DNA from: Homarus americanus
Lineage: Eukaryota; Arthropoda; Malacostraca; Decapoda; Nephropidae
NCBI RefSeq assembly: GCF_018991925.1
Contig: NW_024755055.1
Span: forward strand, 1 to 64,000
Length of the DNA: 64,000 bases
Reading direction: 5' to 3'
The translations under genes were made by a program, and so were the position numbers. This document shows, piece by piece, positions 1 through 10,128 of the stretch; position 1 is the first letter of the stretch; every line of letters begins with the position of its first letter. The notes beneath the pieces are model-generated. The model saw only the letters and a program-made list of their open reading frames with translations, was not told where the DNA came from and searched no databases.

Positions 1-21
1 ACTACAGCGAGACAATGTGGA

Positions 22-23
<2 letters not shown>

Positions 24-60
<37 letters not shown>
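24..60. repeat. (TC)n microsatellite
   Basis: Pure TC dinucleotide run of about 37 bases at the window edge. Confidence 0.95.
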
Positions 61-64
<4 letters not shown>

Positions 65-148
65 CGCTGCCCTCCGGGCTATCTTTATTTGCTAGCATTA
101 GAATATTGCAAAAATAATAGTGTAGCTTGTATGAGCACAACTTACTTG

Positions 149-990
149 GGATGCACCGGACCTATAATATCAAGTTCTGGCTAGAATCGGAACTTAGGGT
201 GTTAAAGCTAATTACATAACATTGAGAAATCTAGTAGTTTGATATTATTGTTCTGTTATCCTTTTAAAGTCGTTTATATAACTAAAGCTACAAATATGAA
301 GGTTTAGGTTATTTGTTTTTTATTATATTTTTTACGGGGAATAACCCACCCGGGCACAAGTCATCGACCCACATCAGGGATTAGGGAACGAAAAAAATAG
401 TAATAAAAAAAAAATACAAAAGGAAAAGGATATATTAATCTACACAACGAAGATGCCGTGGTTCCCAAACAGAAGGCTACAGTGTTGTTCAAAGGTGAAT
501 CACACACGTTTGCTAAATAACATGCAGCTGCATAGGTTACCTGTCCAGTACTTGGTATTAACTAAGCAATAAGGTTAATCATTGTTTCTGCAATAGTTTA
601 TTGAAGATAATGTACTGTATATCAGATTCTCAGGTTTAGTGTTTGTTCTATTTCAAAGTGGACATCGGAAATTAAATATTAAACAGTATACAATTATTCA
701 TACTTTGATTTTGATTCGCTTTATATTAAATACATCAGGTGTCATCTACAGTACAGTACAATAGATAGATCAATATTCATTAACCAATCTGTACTTTTTA
801 ATGTTGCATTATCCATTAGAAATATGAAGCATTGACAGTGTATTATATTATATGAAACCGTAACCATTACCACTATAAATAGTTCCGGTTGTGGCCGGTT
901 ATTTTACCGAAATTCCAGCCGGAATCGGAACTTAATAAAAATAGGTTCCGGCCGGAAGTAACAGGCCAGATCTTAAGTTCCGGTGCATCC
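149..990. mobile_element. hAT-like non-autonomous element (MITE candidate)
   Basis: A 12-base perfect terminal inverted repeat, GGATGCACCGGA at 149-160 and its complement at 979-990, bounds 842 bases with no open frame. Both ends carry further subterminal inverted similarity built on repeated CCGG and GGAACTT words, as in many hAT families whose ends read (CA/TA)GGGATGCACCGG. The flanks share only TTACT, so a clean 8-bp target duplication is not visible. A 35-bp dispersed motif lies inside at 345-379. The hAT assignment rests on end sequence only. Confidence 0.6.
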
Positions 991-2160
991 TTACTATTTG
1001 TTAATTCTATTTTTACTGGATGTCGACCATGTATTGTATGAAGGCAAATATTTTTATTTTGTCATCTCGTTCCATTTTCTTTTACAATCATCCTGGTGAT
1101 CATCGGCCTTTTACAGCCTTTTTCCACGATTGTGTGGGTTATTCACGGTTACCTGATGGTAGCTCTCCATACTGCACTTTCTCTTGCAGTTATCTTGTCA
1201 AGTTAATGACACACACGCTGCTTACCTCTCTCCATGTCAGTTTTAGCCAACCCCTGGCTCTACTCCCCTCCATATTTAGGTTCGTGCACCTTAAAACCCA
1301 ATTGGTCTCATCCATTCTCCATGTCCAATCCATCTCGGCCTAACTTCGAAAATCTCTCAATACCCAGCCACCCTCTTGACTCTGAAGAAGGGCGTCCATG
1401 ACTGCTATCTTTCTCATTGCCCACTTTACTACTTCATGTAGCACCCTGTAAAATTCTTTTTCTAAGTATACAAATAAGAAGCTCAGTTTTCTTTCCCTAG
1501 ATATTTTTCTTAAAGTTGCCTGGTCACAGACATTGCCTCTGTAGTCCTTCTACCTTGTATAAATCGAAACTTCATTTAGTTTGTCTTTGTTTCTCACTCG
1601 GTTTCTAAAACTTTCATAACCTGATCAAGCAGCTTGAAGCCCCTGTAGTTCCCACATTCAAGTGCACCCTTGTAAGTATCCACGATAACGCTTTCTCCAG
1701 TCGTGTGGAACAATACATCACTTCATGATTGTATTAGTCAATTCAGGAACATTGACACACCTACATCGCTTGATGCTTTTAACATTTCTGCAACTATCCT
1801 ATATTATTTATCAATCACTTTCATCATCCGTTCTTGTTCAATCTTTGGGCAGGGTCATTGTATGGGTTCTTCTACTCCTAGGCTGTCTTGTCCAATTCGT
1901 ATTCTTCAATTAGTAGCAGATTTCGGGATTTCCAACAGGCATCTTTGGTTTTTTTAACAACCACATTACCATAGTCATTTCTCACACTCTGTTCACCATT
2001 ATCTTGATATATTTGAAGTTCAACGTACTCTTGATCGAGTTTGCAGCCTCAAGCCTCGTGTTCCCCCCAAAAGATATAATATAGTAACCTTCTGTCATCC
2101 CCGGAGGAGAGTGCTCGTCTAGGAGAGATTTCTCAACTCCCCCGGATCTCAGGTTTTATG
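991..2160. other. Non-coding stretch, nothing recognised
   Basis: AT-rich sequence with only short open frames and no protein similarity I can recognise. No tandem repeat or RNA gene is apparent. Confidence 0.5.
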
Positions 2161-2168
2161 GGCTGCTC

Positions 2169-3240
2169 ATGCGACCCTCAATCATTTCAGGGGAATCTTC
2201 TTCTCTCAGAATAGAATCTACTGTATTACAAGAACTAGATTCCTCTGATTTGGTAACCGATAAACGGTTTAAAAGGGTTGATGGTGTTCTTGTTCCAACC
2301 CATACTCTGTTGCTGACATTTGAGTGGCTACTTTTGCCAGAAGCAGTCAAATTGACCTGGCTCCAGCTTCAGGTAAGCTACTGTATATGTACTCAACCCT
2401 AGACGGTGTTTCCACTGCCGCCAGGCGTTTGAGCACGTTAGTCGCTCATGCCGCCATTTGCAGAACGGCATTCCAAGTGTGTGCGCAACATTTGGCAAGT
2501 CGGCCCATGACGGCAAGAACTGTCCTGGCCGCATATTTTCCTCACCCAGTCAGCCCACCAGTAGTACTCCAATCGCAACCCACCGTGCTTACTAGCAGTT
2601 ATGTTGCACATTTCTAATACAAATATTCTGCCTTACAGTGACGAATAATTTATTTTTTCGTGCACAGAGAGTATCGGAGAAAAATCCCCGTCTTTTCAGT
2701 CTCCATTAATTAGATCTCTCTCTCTCTGATGTTATGTTAGGTTAGGTACACGTAAATAAATTATTCTTCGCTGTAAGGCAGAATATTTGCCTTGTAAATG
2801 TGCGACTTGACAACTGCAAACGCACAAGGTGGGCCGTGATTGGCTGTACCGCTGGAGGGAGGGTGGTGGTGCTGCTGCTGCTGCTGCTGAGGCCATATAC
2901 ATTTGAAAAATATGCGTCCTGGTCCTTCTCGTGTTTCAACTGCCATGGGGCTCACCCAGCCTCATCTAATGAGTGCGACTGCTGCAAGTTCGAGAAGGAG
3001 GTGCTCGAGATTTAGAGCAAGTAGGTTAGCTTTGCCGAAGCAAAGCGTTGAGCTCTCTCCCGGTTTGTACGCTCAGGGGTAATTCTTGCCTCGATACTAT
3101 GATCCCTTCCCACTCGACGTCCTGCAGTTCCTATAAGGAGATAAAATGTTGTAATTCCCTCTACTGCTACTAGTTCAACTTTCTTGATTGATGCTGTTAT
3201 TACCATTTCCCTCTCTACCTTACCTAAGGAGGATTCTGGA
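2169..3240 (+). pseudogene. Decayed LINE ORF1 (gag-like, zinc knuckles)
   Basis: Frame 2169-2402 reads like the pre-knuckle part of a Jockey/I-type LINE ORF1 (motif VLVPTHTLLLTFEWLLLPEA). In another frame, 2398-2595 carries a first knuckle of CxxC...C type (CFHC followed by a downstream C) and a second C...C cluster. A third knuckle-like segment, CFNCHGAHPASSNEC, lies near 2928-2975 and is followed by KFEKEVLEI, typical of the post-knuckle region. The frame changes at least three times and a MITE (2595-2817) interrupts it. In LINEs this protein binds the element RNA. The identification is from motif order, so family naming (Jockey versus I clade) is uncertain. Confidence 0.65.
2595..2817. mobile_element. 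MITE with ~60-bp inverted ends
   Basis: An imperfect inverted repeat runs inward from GCAGTT at 2595 and AACTGC at 2817. The best-matching core is CAAATATTCTGCCTTACAG at 2621-2639 against its complement ending at 2790. No coding capacity. It sits between the second and third zinc-knuckle segments of the decayed LINE ORF1, which supports insertion. I could not identify a target duplication, so the superfamily is open. Confidence 0.65.
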
Positions 3241-3429
3241 AGCCCGTTTCGTCTGCTTCTGGTGCTTCGTTGAACCAGAAGCGGTCCAGGAGACTCCTTC
3301 TAAGGTGCAGCTTTTTGGATTCACAGGTGGGTCTCTGAAGACCCGCCAGGGTTCGGCTACGGCTGTAACCAGCGACTCCGGCAGCTATTTTTCTGGTGTC
3401 AAGGGTGCTTATCTTCCAGGCCAAGTTTG

Positions 3430-3605
3430 ATCTCTCTCTTTAGAGCATGCAGCGTTACCAATCATTGCCTCAGTCTTTACGGCTGAGCTATGGGAATTTA
3501 GCTGCACTGCTGTGCATTGTTAGGTGTCATGATCGTTTTAAATATTTTATTATTTTTGGTGACTCAAGTACTGTAGTGCATTCTAACATTTGATTTTTTT
3601 AACTT
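3430..3605 (+). pseudogene. LINE RNase H fragment
   Basis: Between 3440 and 3600 the + strand encodes fragments resembling the RNase H domain of I/Loa-like LINEs, with FKYFIIFGDSSTVVHSN (the second-strand aspartate region, D-S). It follows the ORF1 remnant on the same strand with endonuclease and RT missing, so this is probably the far end of one internally deleted element. One frameshift separates the AELWEF-like segment from the FGDSST segment. It ends where the LTR at 3620 begins. Confidence 0.5.
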
Positions 3606-3619
3606 GTCTCGCTTCCTGG

Positions 3620-3722
3620 TGTAACAACACCTTTGCATTACATAAATATTCACCCAAATGGATAACACCAAATTATTCAATTAGTTATTCATCAATGACT
3701 CGGTAGTTATTTACGCTATACA
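3620..3722 (+). repeat. Truncated 5' LTR of env-bearing Gypsy element
   Basis: Begins TGTAACAACACCTTTGCATTACATAAATATTC and matches 6496-6598 with scattered substitutions. Only about the first 100 bases survive; the sequence then jumps directly into integrase, so the rest of the LTR, gag, protease and RT are missing. Confidence 0.7.
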
Positions 3723-3729
3723 TCTTCCA

Positions 3730-4700
3730 TAATGCACCCCAAGCTGGGCATCCACGGCGAGACAGATGTCTAACAGAAATTAGAAAAAAAATATATTATT
3801 GGAAAACTATGAGGACCGACCTCGAGCATCACGTTGCTAAGTGTTTATCTTGTGCAAGAAACGAGGGGACGACGATGGATCCCGCTCCAATCTTAGAATA
3901 CCTGACGCCGGAAAGTCCATGGGATACAGTTGCGATAGATTTATTTGCAACTACCAATAAGCCATCAAGGATCTGAATACATACTTGTCTCCGTTGACCA
4001 CTTTTCTAGATTTGTGGTACTAGCGCTATTGCAGAATAATTCGGCCGAATCAGTGGCTCATGCATTAGTCATTCATCTTGTGTCATTATTCTACACCTAG
4101 AGTGATACTCTCAGATAACGGGGAAGAATTTAAGAATCAACTCATAACTACAATGTCAACAATGACACCACACAAACCTTCACAACCACCTACCATCCAT
4201 TTTCAAAAGGGTTGGTCGAGCGTACAAACAGTAAAATTCTTGAGATTCTCTGACATGGTGAATCCACTGCATTGTTCGTGGGAGGACTGGCTTCCACAAG
4301 TTGCAGTGTCCATCAATGGATCTATCAATAGCTTTACAGGCAAATCGCCATACTACATAATTTACGGTACCAATAAACGCTTGCCATATGATCTACTAGA
4401 AGGAACTCGACCTGAGTACAACATGGATGACTATGCCAAGATGCAAATAAATGTTTTTACAAGCATCCATTGAAAAGCACTAAAACATTTAGCAGCCTAA
4501 CATGCTGAAATGATCAGCAAGCAACATAAAATGGAAAGCCTATAACTCTAAAAATAGGAGACAAAGTATTGATAAAAGCGCCGAAACGCACAACAAAACT
4601 CTCGCTTAAATTCACAGGTCCGTACGTGATTAGAGTGAAAGAACATGGAAACAAATTCCAAGTAGTTGAGCCTACGACAACTATCACAGATGTAGTTTGA
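3730..4700 (+). pseudogene. Gypsy integrase (decayed)
   Basis: The zinc-binding H2C2 module is visible from 3735 to 3860 (HPKLGIHGETDV, later HHVAKCLSCAR), followed by the catalytic core with a first aspartate in an IDLF context near 3937-3945 and a second in LSDNGEEFKNQ near 4108-4135. The longest intact piece is 4078-4473. The region around the expected catalytic glutamate (about 4200) is degenerate. A C-terminal strand-rich segment (GDKVLIKAPK, GPYVIRVKEHG) follows at 4555-4660. Stops and frameshifts occur near 3772, 3976, 4080 and 4473. Integrase would insert the element cDNA; this copy cannot be functional. Confidence 0.75.
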
Positions 4701-4856
4701 ATGAAAAGTCAGCAGAGACTTTGTAGGGACTCCTAATGTGAATCAAATACATCCTACTTCTACTGCAACAGATGCTCAACAAAATGTAACAATACATATC
4801 GTCAAAAACTACGATTAGCAAACAAAAATATTTAATAATCCTCGCCTCTTTCAGAC

Positions 4857-6418
4857 ATGGCTTGGATAGCACTACTCCTGTTGGTCTGGAGGGCGGTAGC
4901 AACAGCTGCATACCCAGCAGATGTCGTCAAACCTGGAGCTTTGGTTGCCCCACTAGTCAAAGTACTTGTAGTATAAGACATTGTCACTATCAAGTAAGAG
5001 CTCCATGATTTAATGTGCATGCCAGTGCAGCTGAGGTCAATAGCTGTCCACATTGAAACCGCTGTGCAAACCCTGCAAGATCTCGAGCAACAATCTCCAA
5101 TCTCTACAACACTCGGTCAGACCATCTCACTTCAGAACGACTGTGTGAATAGTCTACTCAAACGAGTAAATCACTTTTGAGGGAAAACTCCCTTTATCTC
5201 CCGAAGACTTGGGAAGAATGTACATTTTCGGCGGCGGCAAAACGTGGTCTGTTTAACTTTGTCGGTTTAATAAGTAACACCGTTTGGTGTGGCAACCGCC
5301 GAAGATGTAGCTAAACTAAGGAACCGAATGACTGCAGTTTCAGAAACGGCTAAGAAAAAAATAGGGCAATTGAACAGTCAAACAAGGCGGTACAAACTCG
5401 GACCTCTCAAATGAATGCTATTTTTTGACGAAACTAATCATTTAACACGAGTTGTCCAAGGATTCTACACGGTCAGAATCTACACTGGAATGGCTACTCT
5501 GCTTTACAGAATATATGAATACAGCTGAGGCCTCTGTACAAGCTTTCATAGAAAACAACAGAGTAGGCTCATAGCTGATCTAGTGAATGCAGGGTTATGT
5601 CGTGTTGATGCACAGTTGTTGCCAGTTGGTCAACTTATTGCCGCTTACGTATAGCTGAAACTAAATATCATTTAACTCCTATCTTTCAGGAGCATGAGGT
5701 GGAATATTACGACCCACTTATTAGAGGCAACCTTAACACACAGGGAAATACTAATACACATTCCACAAAAATGTTTTTTTTTTTTTTTATGCATGGCACT
5801 AGGAACCATTTCCATTGAAAGATAATAACGATTTTTTAATTCTGAACAAACAAAGTGAACTAATAGTAGTTTCAGAAGATTTTTCATTAGTTGCTGTGAA
5901 TGAGCATGCAGTCCTAAATCAATGTAAGTCAATAATGTGCCATATTTTACCTCCCAAATCAAACCAGTGTGATACTAGTATGTCAGGATGTAGGTAAACA
6001 TTTAGTAGTGGAAGTTTATCATAAAGCACCAGACTATTGTGAAATTATCAGTAATACAATCACAATCTTGCCTACTTGCCATCATCTTGCATTTGTCACA
6101 AACATTACTTGTAAACTGGTACCCATACCATTTTTCCTGAATATAAATTACAGCAGTCTTCATATTGTATCTGATAAGCTTGAACTTCTATATTGCATTA
6201 ATGAAACCCAGTTTCCTGACATACAGGATTCTCTTCCTTTAAATTTATCTTCTGGTATGATCCTACCTTGTTTCATTATGCGTGCCATCATATTTCTCGG
6301 TTCCCTAATTGTTATGATAATTTGTTACAGAAAGATATCTTCAAGGTACACAATAGTTTCTACGAAATATCTCCAGAAGGAATTGCAAAAGCATGTGCAA
6401 GAAGCAAAATTTTAGCTA
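4857..6418 (+). pseudogene. Env-like glycoprotein of Gypsy element (broken)
   Basis: The start at 4857 is followed by a hydrophobic signal-peptide-like stretch (about 20 residues). A basic cleavage-site-like region near 5205-5240 is followed by a Gly/Phe-rich hydrophobic stretch, the layout of the baculovirus F-type envelope proteins carried by insect errantiviruses. A strongly hydrophobic membrane anchor lies near 6275-6325, and the last open segment (5969-6415) ends at a stop. Several frameshifts and stops break the gene, including around 4974, 5180, 5415 and 5650-5970, so it is a pseudogene. Assignment is by architecture and context after integrase. Confidence 0.6.
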
Positions 6419-6495
6419 AAGCACACTTTATTGTAACAAGGTTAGGTACACCTAGGATTTAAAGCGTGAGGATTCGGTTGGCGGTGGCCGAGTGG

Positions 6496-7200
6496 TGTAA
6501 CCACCTTTGCATTATATAAATATTCGCCCAAACGAATAACACCACACTATTCGATAAGTTATTCAACAATGACTCGGGAGTTATTCACATTATAGACGCT
6601 GAGCTAGTAACTTCACGGGTCGAGCGAGGTCAAGCTTACTAAGCAACACATCCCATCCGATGCCTTCCTCTCTCACGCTCAAAGCAAGAGGAGAGGGCAG
6701 ACTCTTATCACTAGTTCAGGGGAGAACACCTAACTTAAGTGCTCCCATACAAGTGTACATAAACACTTCCCCTGAAGAGAATTCACAATACATTCTCCCC
6801 CAAACTAAATACACCTTTTCACATATCCGTTGAGACATTGTTACATAACTATTTGACAAATTTCATAACCGAATGACAGAACACATATCGAAAGACAATC
6901 TAGAATAACTGTTGGTGGTATGTCATTCTCCAATTGTTACATTCACAAACTATATGTAGACTGTCGGTTTATTGTTCACATCTGTCAACTTCATAACTTA
7001 TGTCAATCACTTCCGTTAGCATGAACGAACAGTTATTTTAGATTGTCATTTGATATGTGTTGCCATTCGGTTATGAAATGTGTCAAATAGTTATGTAACA
7101 ATGTCTCAACGGATATGTGAAAAGGTGTATTGTGTATATAGACTCTTCAACAATAAAACAAGTCCAGAAGAAGGGCTTACATCAGCCCTGCCACTTTAAG
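6496..7200 (+). repeat. 3' LTR of the env-bearing Gypsy element (interrupted)
   Basis: Starts TGTAACCACCTTTGCATTATATAAATATTC, matching the 5' copy at 3620. It contains a TATA-like TATATAAATA near 6513 and, after the MITE, AATAAA near 7152. The end at about 7200 is estimated because only the first 100 bases of the 5' LTR survive for comparison. Confidence 0.5.
6812..7127. mobile_element. 316-bp MITE with ~105-bp inverted ends, TA flanks
   Basis: CACCTTTTCACATATCCGTT at 6812 is matched by its exact complement ending at 7127, and the inverted similarity continues for about 105 bases (to AACAGTTATT-type words at 7029-7038) with few mismatches. TA occurs on both sides (6810-6811 and 7128-7129), the target duplication expected for Tc1/mariner-type MITEs. 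No coding capacity. It lies within the 3' LTR of the Gypsy element. Confidence 0.85.
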
Positions 7201-8096
7201 AGTTCCAGAACTGATTTAAAACAATTGTGTGTGGTACAAAAAAACACTACCACACTGGTCGTCCAAATTTTAGAGGGACTCTTTCCATTCAAGCGGCATG
7301 GACAGGTGGTCCAGTTCTGCTGGGTAACTGCTCTCGTCGGGGTTGAGGGTAAAGAGGCAACCGACGCATAGGTGATGGCAGCTGCAGACCAGCCCAACGG
7401 AGGTCTCTTCCCCATCGTGACATCACACTGTACTCCGAATGACTCCCCCCATTGCTTGTAGCAGAACCAGTGGGCTGGAGTGAGTATCGGCAAAAAACGG
7501 GCGATAACCGAGGTGGTACATCTGTGGCGGTACCAGATGCCTGGTACTCTTGACTACGGACACAAGCTGGTCAAGTGTCCCAGTCTGGGGGACCGGCAGT
7601 GAAAGCATTACTTTGGGTGCCGTGGGGGTGATGGTTCTTACTCTTTCTGCGGTGCTGGGGGAGGAGACTTAATATTTTTGAAGGTGGCTGGCTTCCTATA
7701 ATCTTTTACAGATATCTTTATTCTTGTCGTTTCCTATGGGTCGTTTTTCTTTCCATTTTTTTTAATTATGCATCAGATTGATCTTGGTTCTTTTTTACCA
7801 TTAATTAGCGCCTGCGCCATTTGACCTTAACTGTTGCAGCGCTAAGATCGTACAATATTAATAATCATTCATTAATTTAATCTGCTGCACCTGTAAACGA
7901 ACATATTACACATAAACAATTTGTTCTGCATTATACATTCTAGATCCCATTATAACCTTTTCATCCCAAACAAGACGATACAATTTTGTAATCTTATAAA
8001 ACCTGAACACATTTATCCCATATTAAATTCTTCGGTCTTCACACCTCGTTGTCAAGTGTGTTTGAGTGTAACATTATTTGTTTTTTATTCTGCCAG
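7201..8096. other. METTL7 upstream intron sequence, nothing recognised
   Basis: The - strand has overlapping open stretches at 7182-7493 and 7423-7608 with moderate GC, perhaps a transposon coding remnant, but I recognise no family. The remaining sequence is AT-rich. The last 20 bases form a pyrimidine tract and AG acceptor for the exon at 8097. Confidence 0.4.
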
Positions 8097-8215
8097 CTGA
8101 AAACATGGAACAGATAGCAGACAACAGTATTGACGTGGTGGTGGTGACGCTGATGCTCTGCAGTGTGCCCGACATTGACACGATTCTGAGGGAGATTCTC
8201 CGTGTCCTGGCGTCC
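8097..8215 (+). CDS. METTL7: METTL7/TMT1-like thiol S-methyltransferase, penultimate exon
   Basis: This exon encodes ENMEQIADNSIDVVVVTLML followed by CSVPDIDTILREILRVLAS, the segment after the SAM-binding Rossmann core in METTL7A/B (TMT1A/B), where human proteins read NMEQVADGSVDVVV and LCSV. These enzymes methylate thiols with SAM at the ER and lipid-droplet membrane. The acceptor is TTTTTTATTCTGCCAG|CTGA and the donor GCGTCC|GTGAGT. The first two bases complete an upstream codon and the exon ends in phase 0, joining exactly to GGC at 17388. The exon carrying the GCGTG SAM loop and the N-terminal anchor was not found in the window, so the gene starts further upstream or in diverged sequence. 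Confidence 0.85.
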
Positions 8216-8362
8216 GTGAGTCACCACTTTGTTTTTATTTCATAAAACCCTATTTAATTTTGGGGGTCTTCATTAGTCATCCCCATGTCTAAAGCAGCAA
8301 CTGCATGGCCAGGTAATCCTTTTGGTAGTGCGTGTCTGTGTGTCACGCCAAAAAACTTGATT

Positions 8363-8704
8363 TTAGTTTAACAAATTTATTGACACAGCTTGGAGAACAG
8401 TGCCTATTCTGAGTAATTCAGTCAGGTCTTGACACTGAGGGTGGTATCACTTCTCACTGTCACGCAGGACAGAGGTTCATGCACAAAGATGTACATCATA
8501 TTCATTAACAGTATATATATAGGGCAGATTCATGTGGGTGATGTCACTTCTCACTGCCATGCAGGACAGAGGTTCGTACACAAAGAAATACATCATATTC
8601 ATTACCAGTCTATACGGGTCAGAGTCGTGTTGGTGATGTCACTGTTCACTACCATGGAAGAGTGCTTCATATACATTGGATGTCATATTCTAATTGAAGA
8701 TTAA
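8363..8704 (-). repeat. LINE 3' UTR with tandem ~80-bp units
   Basis: On the - strand this follows the LINE stop codon (8705-8707). It contains about three diverged copies of a unit including ACTGCCATGCAGGACAGAGG and TACATCATATTCATTA, then ends GTCAATAAATTTGTTAAACTAAAA. The same tail occurs on the + strand at 23574-23830 followed by poly(A), confirming it as an element 3' end. Confidence 0.75.
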
Positions 8705-9110
8705 TCAATGTGGGCTAGCAAATTTTGGATAAACGACAAGAATGTCCTCAAGCACCCCCGATTCAATGTAGTAATTACAAAGTTCATGATACAATAAGCC
8801 AGGTGGTGTGTAGTCTTTGGCAGTGTCACATTCATTAATATAGTGTTCAAGTGTATGCTTTAAATGTTTATCACAAAGTTTACATGCTGAGTGTTCCGGT
8901 ATGAGTATAGGTAGTAGGCAGCTACCAAACAGGGAGGTACGACTGCCTGGGAAGATATTGGAAGCATAATGTGTTGTCTAATGGTAGACCCTGCTGCCAT
9001 ATGGCATCACGAAAATTGTGACCAAGTCCCAGGTTGCTGAGCTGACTTTCTGCTTCATTTACACGCAATTGCAGGGTCTCCATTGTTTCTTACCATTGAC
9101 AACACAACAT
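8705..9110 (-). pseudogene. LINE C-terminal CCHC domain
   Basis: Reading from 9085 downward, the frame gives VNEAESQLSNLGLGHNFRD, a variable stretch, then CKLCDKHLKHTLEHYINEC. This is the CxxC...H...C zinc motif found at the C-terminus of many I/Jockey-clade RT proteins. The protein ends PKFASPH and a TGA at 8705-8707. A + strand copy of the upstream part is at 15246-15490. Confidence 0.75.
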
Positions 9111-9209
9111 ACATTTTTTTATTTATAGTTCTTTATTATTAATATTATTACAGTTACTGTATCATTATTTTACTTTGTTTGTTTTATCATAAATTTTATT
9201 TATGAATTA

Positions 9210-9300
9210 TTAGGACTATTTATTATTATTATTATTATGAATTATTAGGACTATTATTATTATTATTATGATTATGATTATGATGATGATGATGAAGTAT
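9210..9300. repeat. (ATT)n / (GAT)n microsatellite
   Basis: Interrupted ATT trinucleotide runs grading into GATTAT and GATGAT repeats, inside the segment that splits the LINE C-terminal domain. Confidence 0.9.
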
Positions 9301-9436
9301 TATATCAAATTTTATTTATTATGACTATTATTATTACTACATTTTCGCCGCCCCCGCCCCCCAGGCCCCGATGTGGGTGAGTGACCTGTGTCCTGGTAAA
9401 AAAAAAAAAAAAAAAAAAACCTTGCCAGGTGTGCCT

Positions 9437-10070
9437 TCATCCTAGCACAATTCTGGCCGCGACTACATCACATTGTCTGGTTCTGTCCTTATGCTGGCCA
9501 TACCAATACCTCTCGTCACAAAATTTTTCATATTTTCTAATTCTACAACTGTCAGGCCTCTCTGAATTTCTCAGTTCTTCTAGATCAGACTTCATGATTC
9601 TGACTTGTTTCAGTACAGCATTGGACAGGCCAAGGTCAGTCAACATTTCATTTCTTACATGCCTCATTGGCCAGTCTAACGGCACTGTCATGATACCCAA
9701 TTCCAAAATGGGACGGAATCCACGCAAATTCAATACGTGAGTTCTCATTAGCAGTTATCACATTTCTTTTAATAGCACATACAACTATAGACATAGAACC
9801 TGACGGGCTGTTCATTAATTTTAAAGCACTTTGAGGGTTACAGAATATCACCCCACCCCTATTATCTTTAAGGTAGTCAATAGCTAAGTAGATTCCAGTT
9901 AGTTCAGTTTGTGTTGTGCTGGCCCAGTTGTTCAGCCTTTGCTTGTATGACACTATTTGTGTTTGTCTGCACAGAACCATCAGTAAAAGCATAGCATTCA
10001 CTTGATTTAATATTCTCTGTCTCATAATAGTTTCTAATGTGACACATCCCATTACATCTCATCACCCCAG
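9437..10070 (-). pseudogene. LINE RNase H domain and linker
   Basis: Open segments 10052-9648 and 9748-9437 carry ELTGIYLAIDYL (the glutamate of the RNase H active site), CNPQSALKLM (where the aspartate of the usual SDS is replaced by asparagine) and FAWIPSHFGIGYHDSAVRLA, the conserved histidine region. The tail ends with QCDVVAARIVLG, the usual block before the C-terminal zinc domain. RNase H would remove RNA from the cDNA hybrid. The substituted active-site aspartate and several frameshifts indicate a dead copy. Confidence 0.8.
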
Positions 10071-10128
10071 ACATTAATGGGTTCGTCTGGTGATTGGAAC
10101 ATTCAGTTTCAAGAGATCTGCAATACTT

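Larger units (their letters stand above)
3620..7200 (+). mobile_element. Errantivirus-like Gypsy LTR element, deleted (LTR-int-env-LTR)
   Basis: Order is a partial 5' LTR (3620-3722), integrase (3730-4700), an env-like gene (4857-6418) and a 3' LTR starting at 6496. Gag, protease, RT and RNase H are absent. Direct joining of the first 100 LTR bases to the integrase zinc-binding region suggests recombination or deletion, not simple decay. The 3' LTR is interrupted by a 316-bp MITE. The far end of the 3' LTR near 7150-7200 is not clear; 7200 is an estimate. Confidence 0.65.

Noticed and set aside
4078..4473. Integrase piece as a host gene
   Set aside because: The zinc module before it and env after it place it in the Gypsy element.
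6480..6500. tRNA-Ser start (GTGGCCGAGTGGT)
   Set aside because: Only box A matches; the sequence then enters the LTR and no box B or cloverleaf follows.
1..8096. Upstream METTL7 exon with the SAM-binding GxGxG loop
   Set aside because: No reading frame with an EVGCGTG-type motif was found on the + strand.
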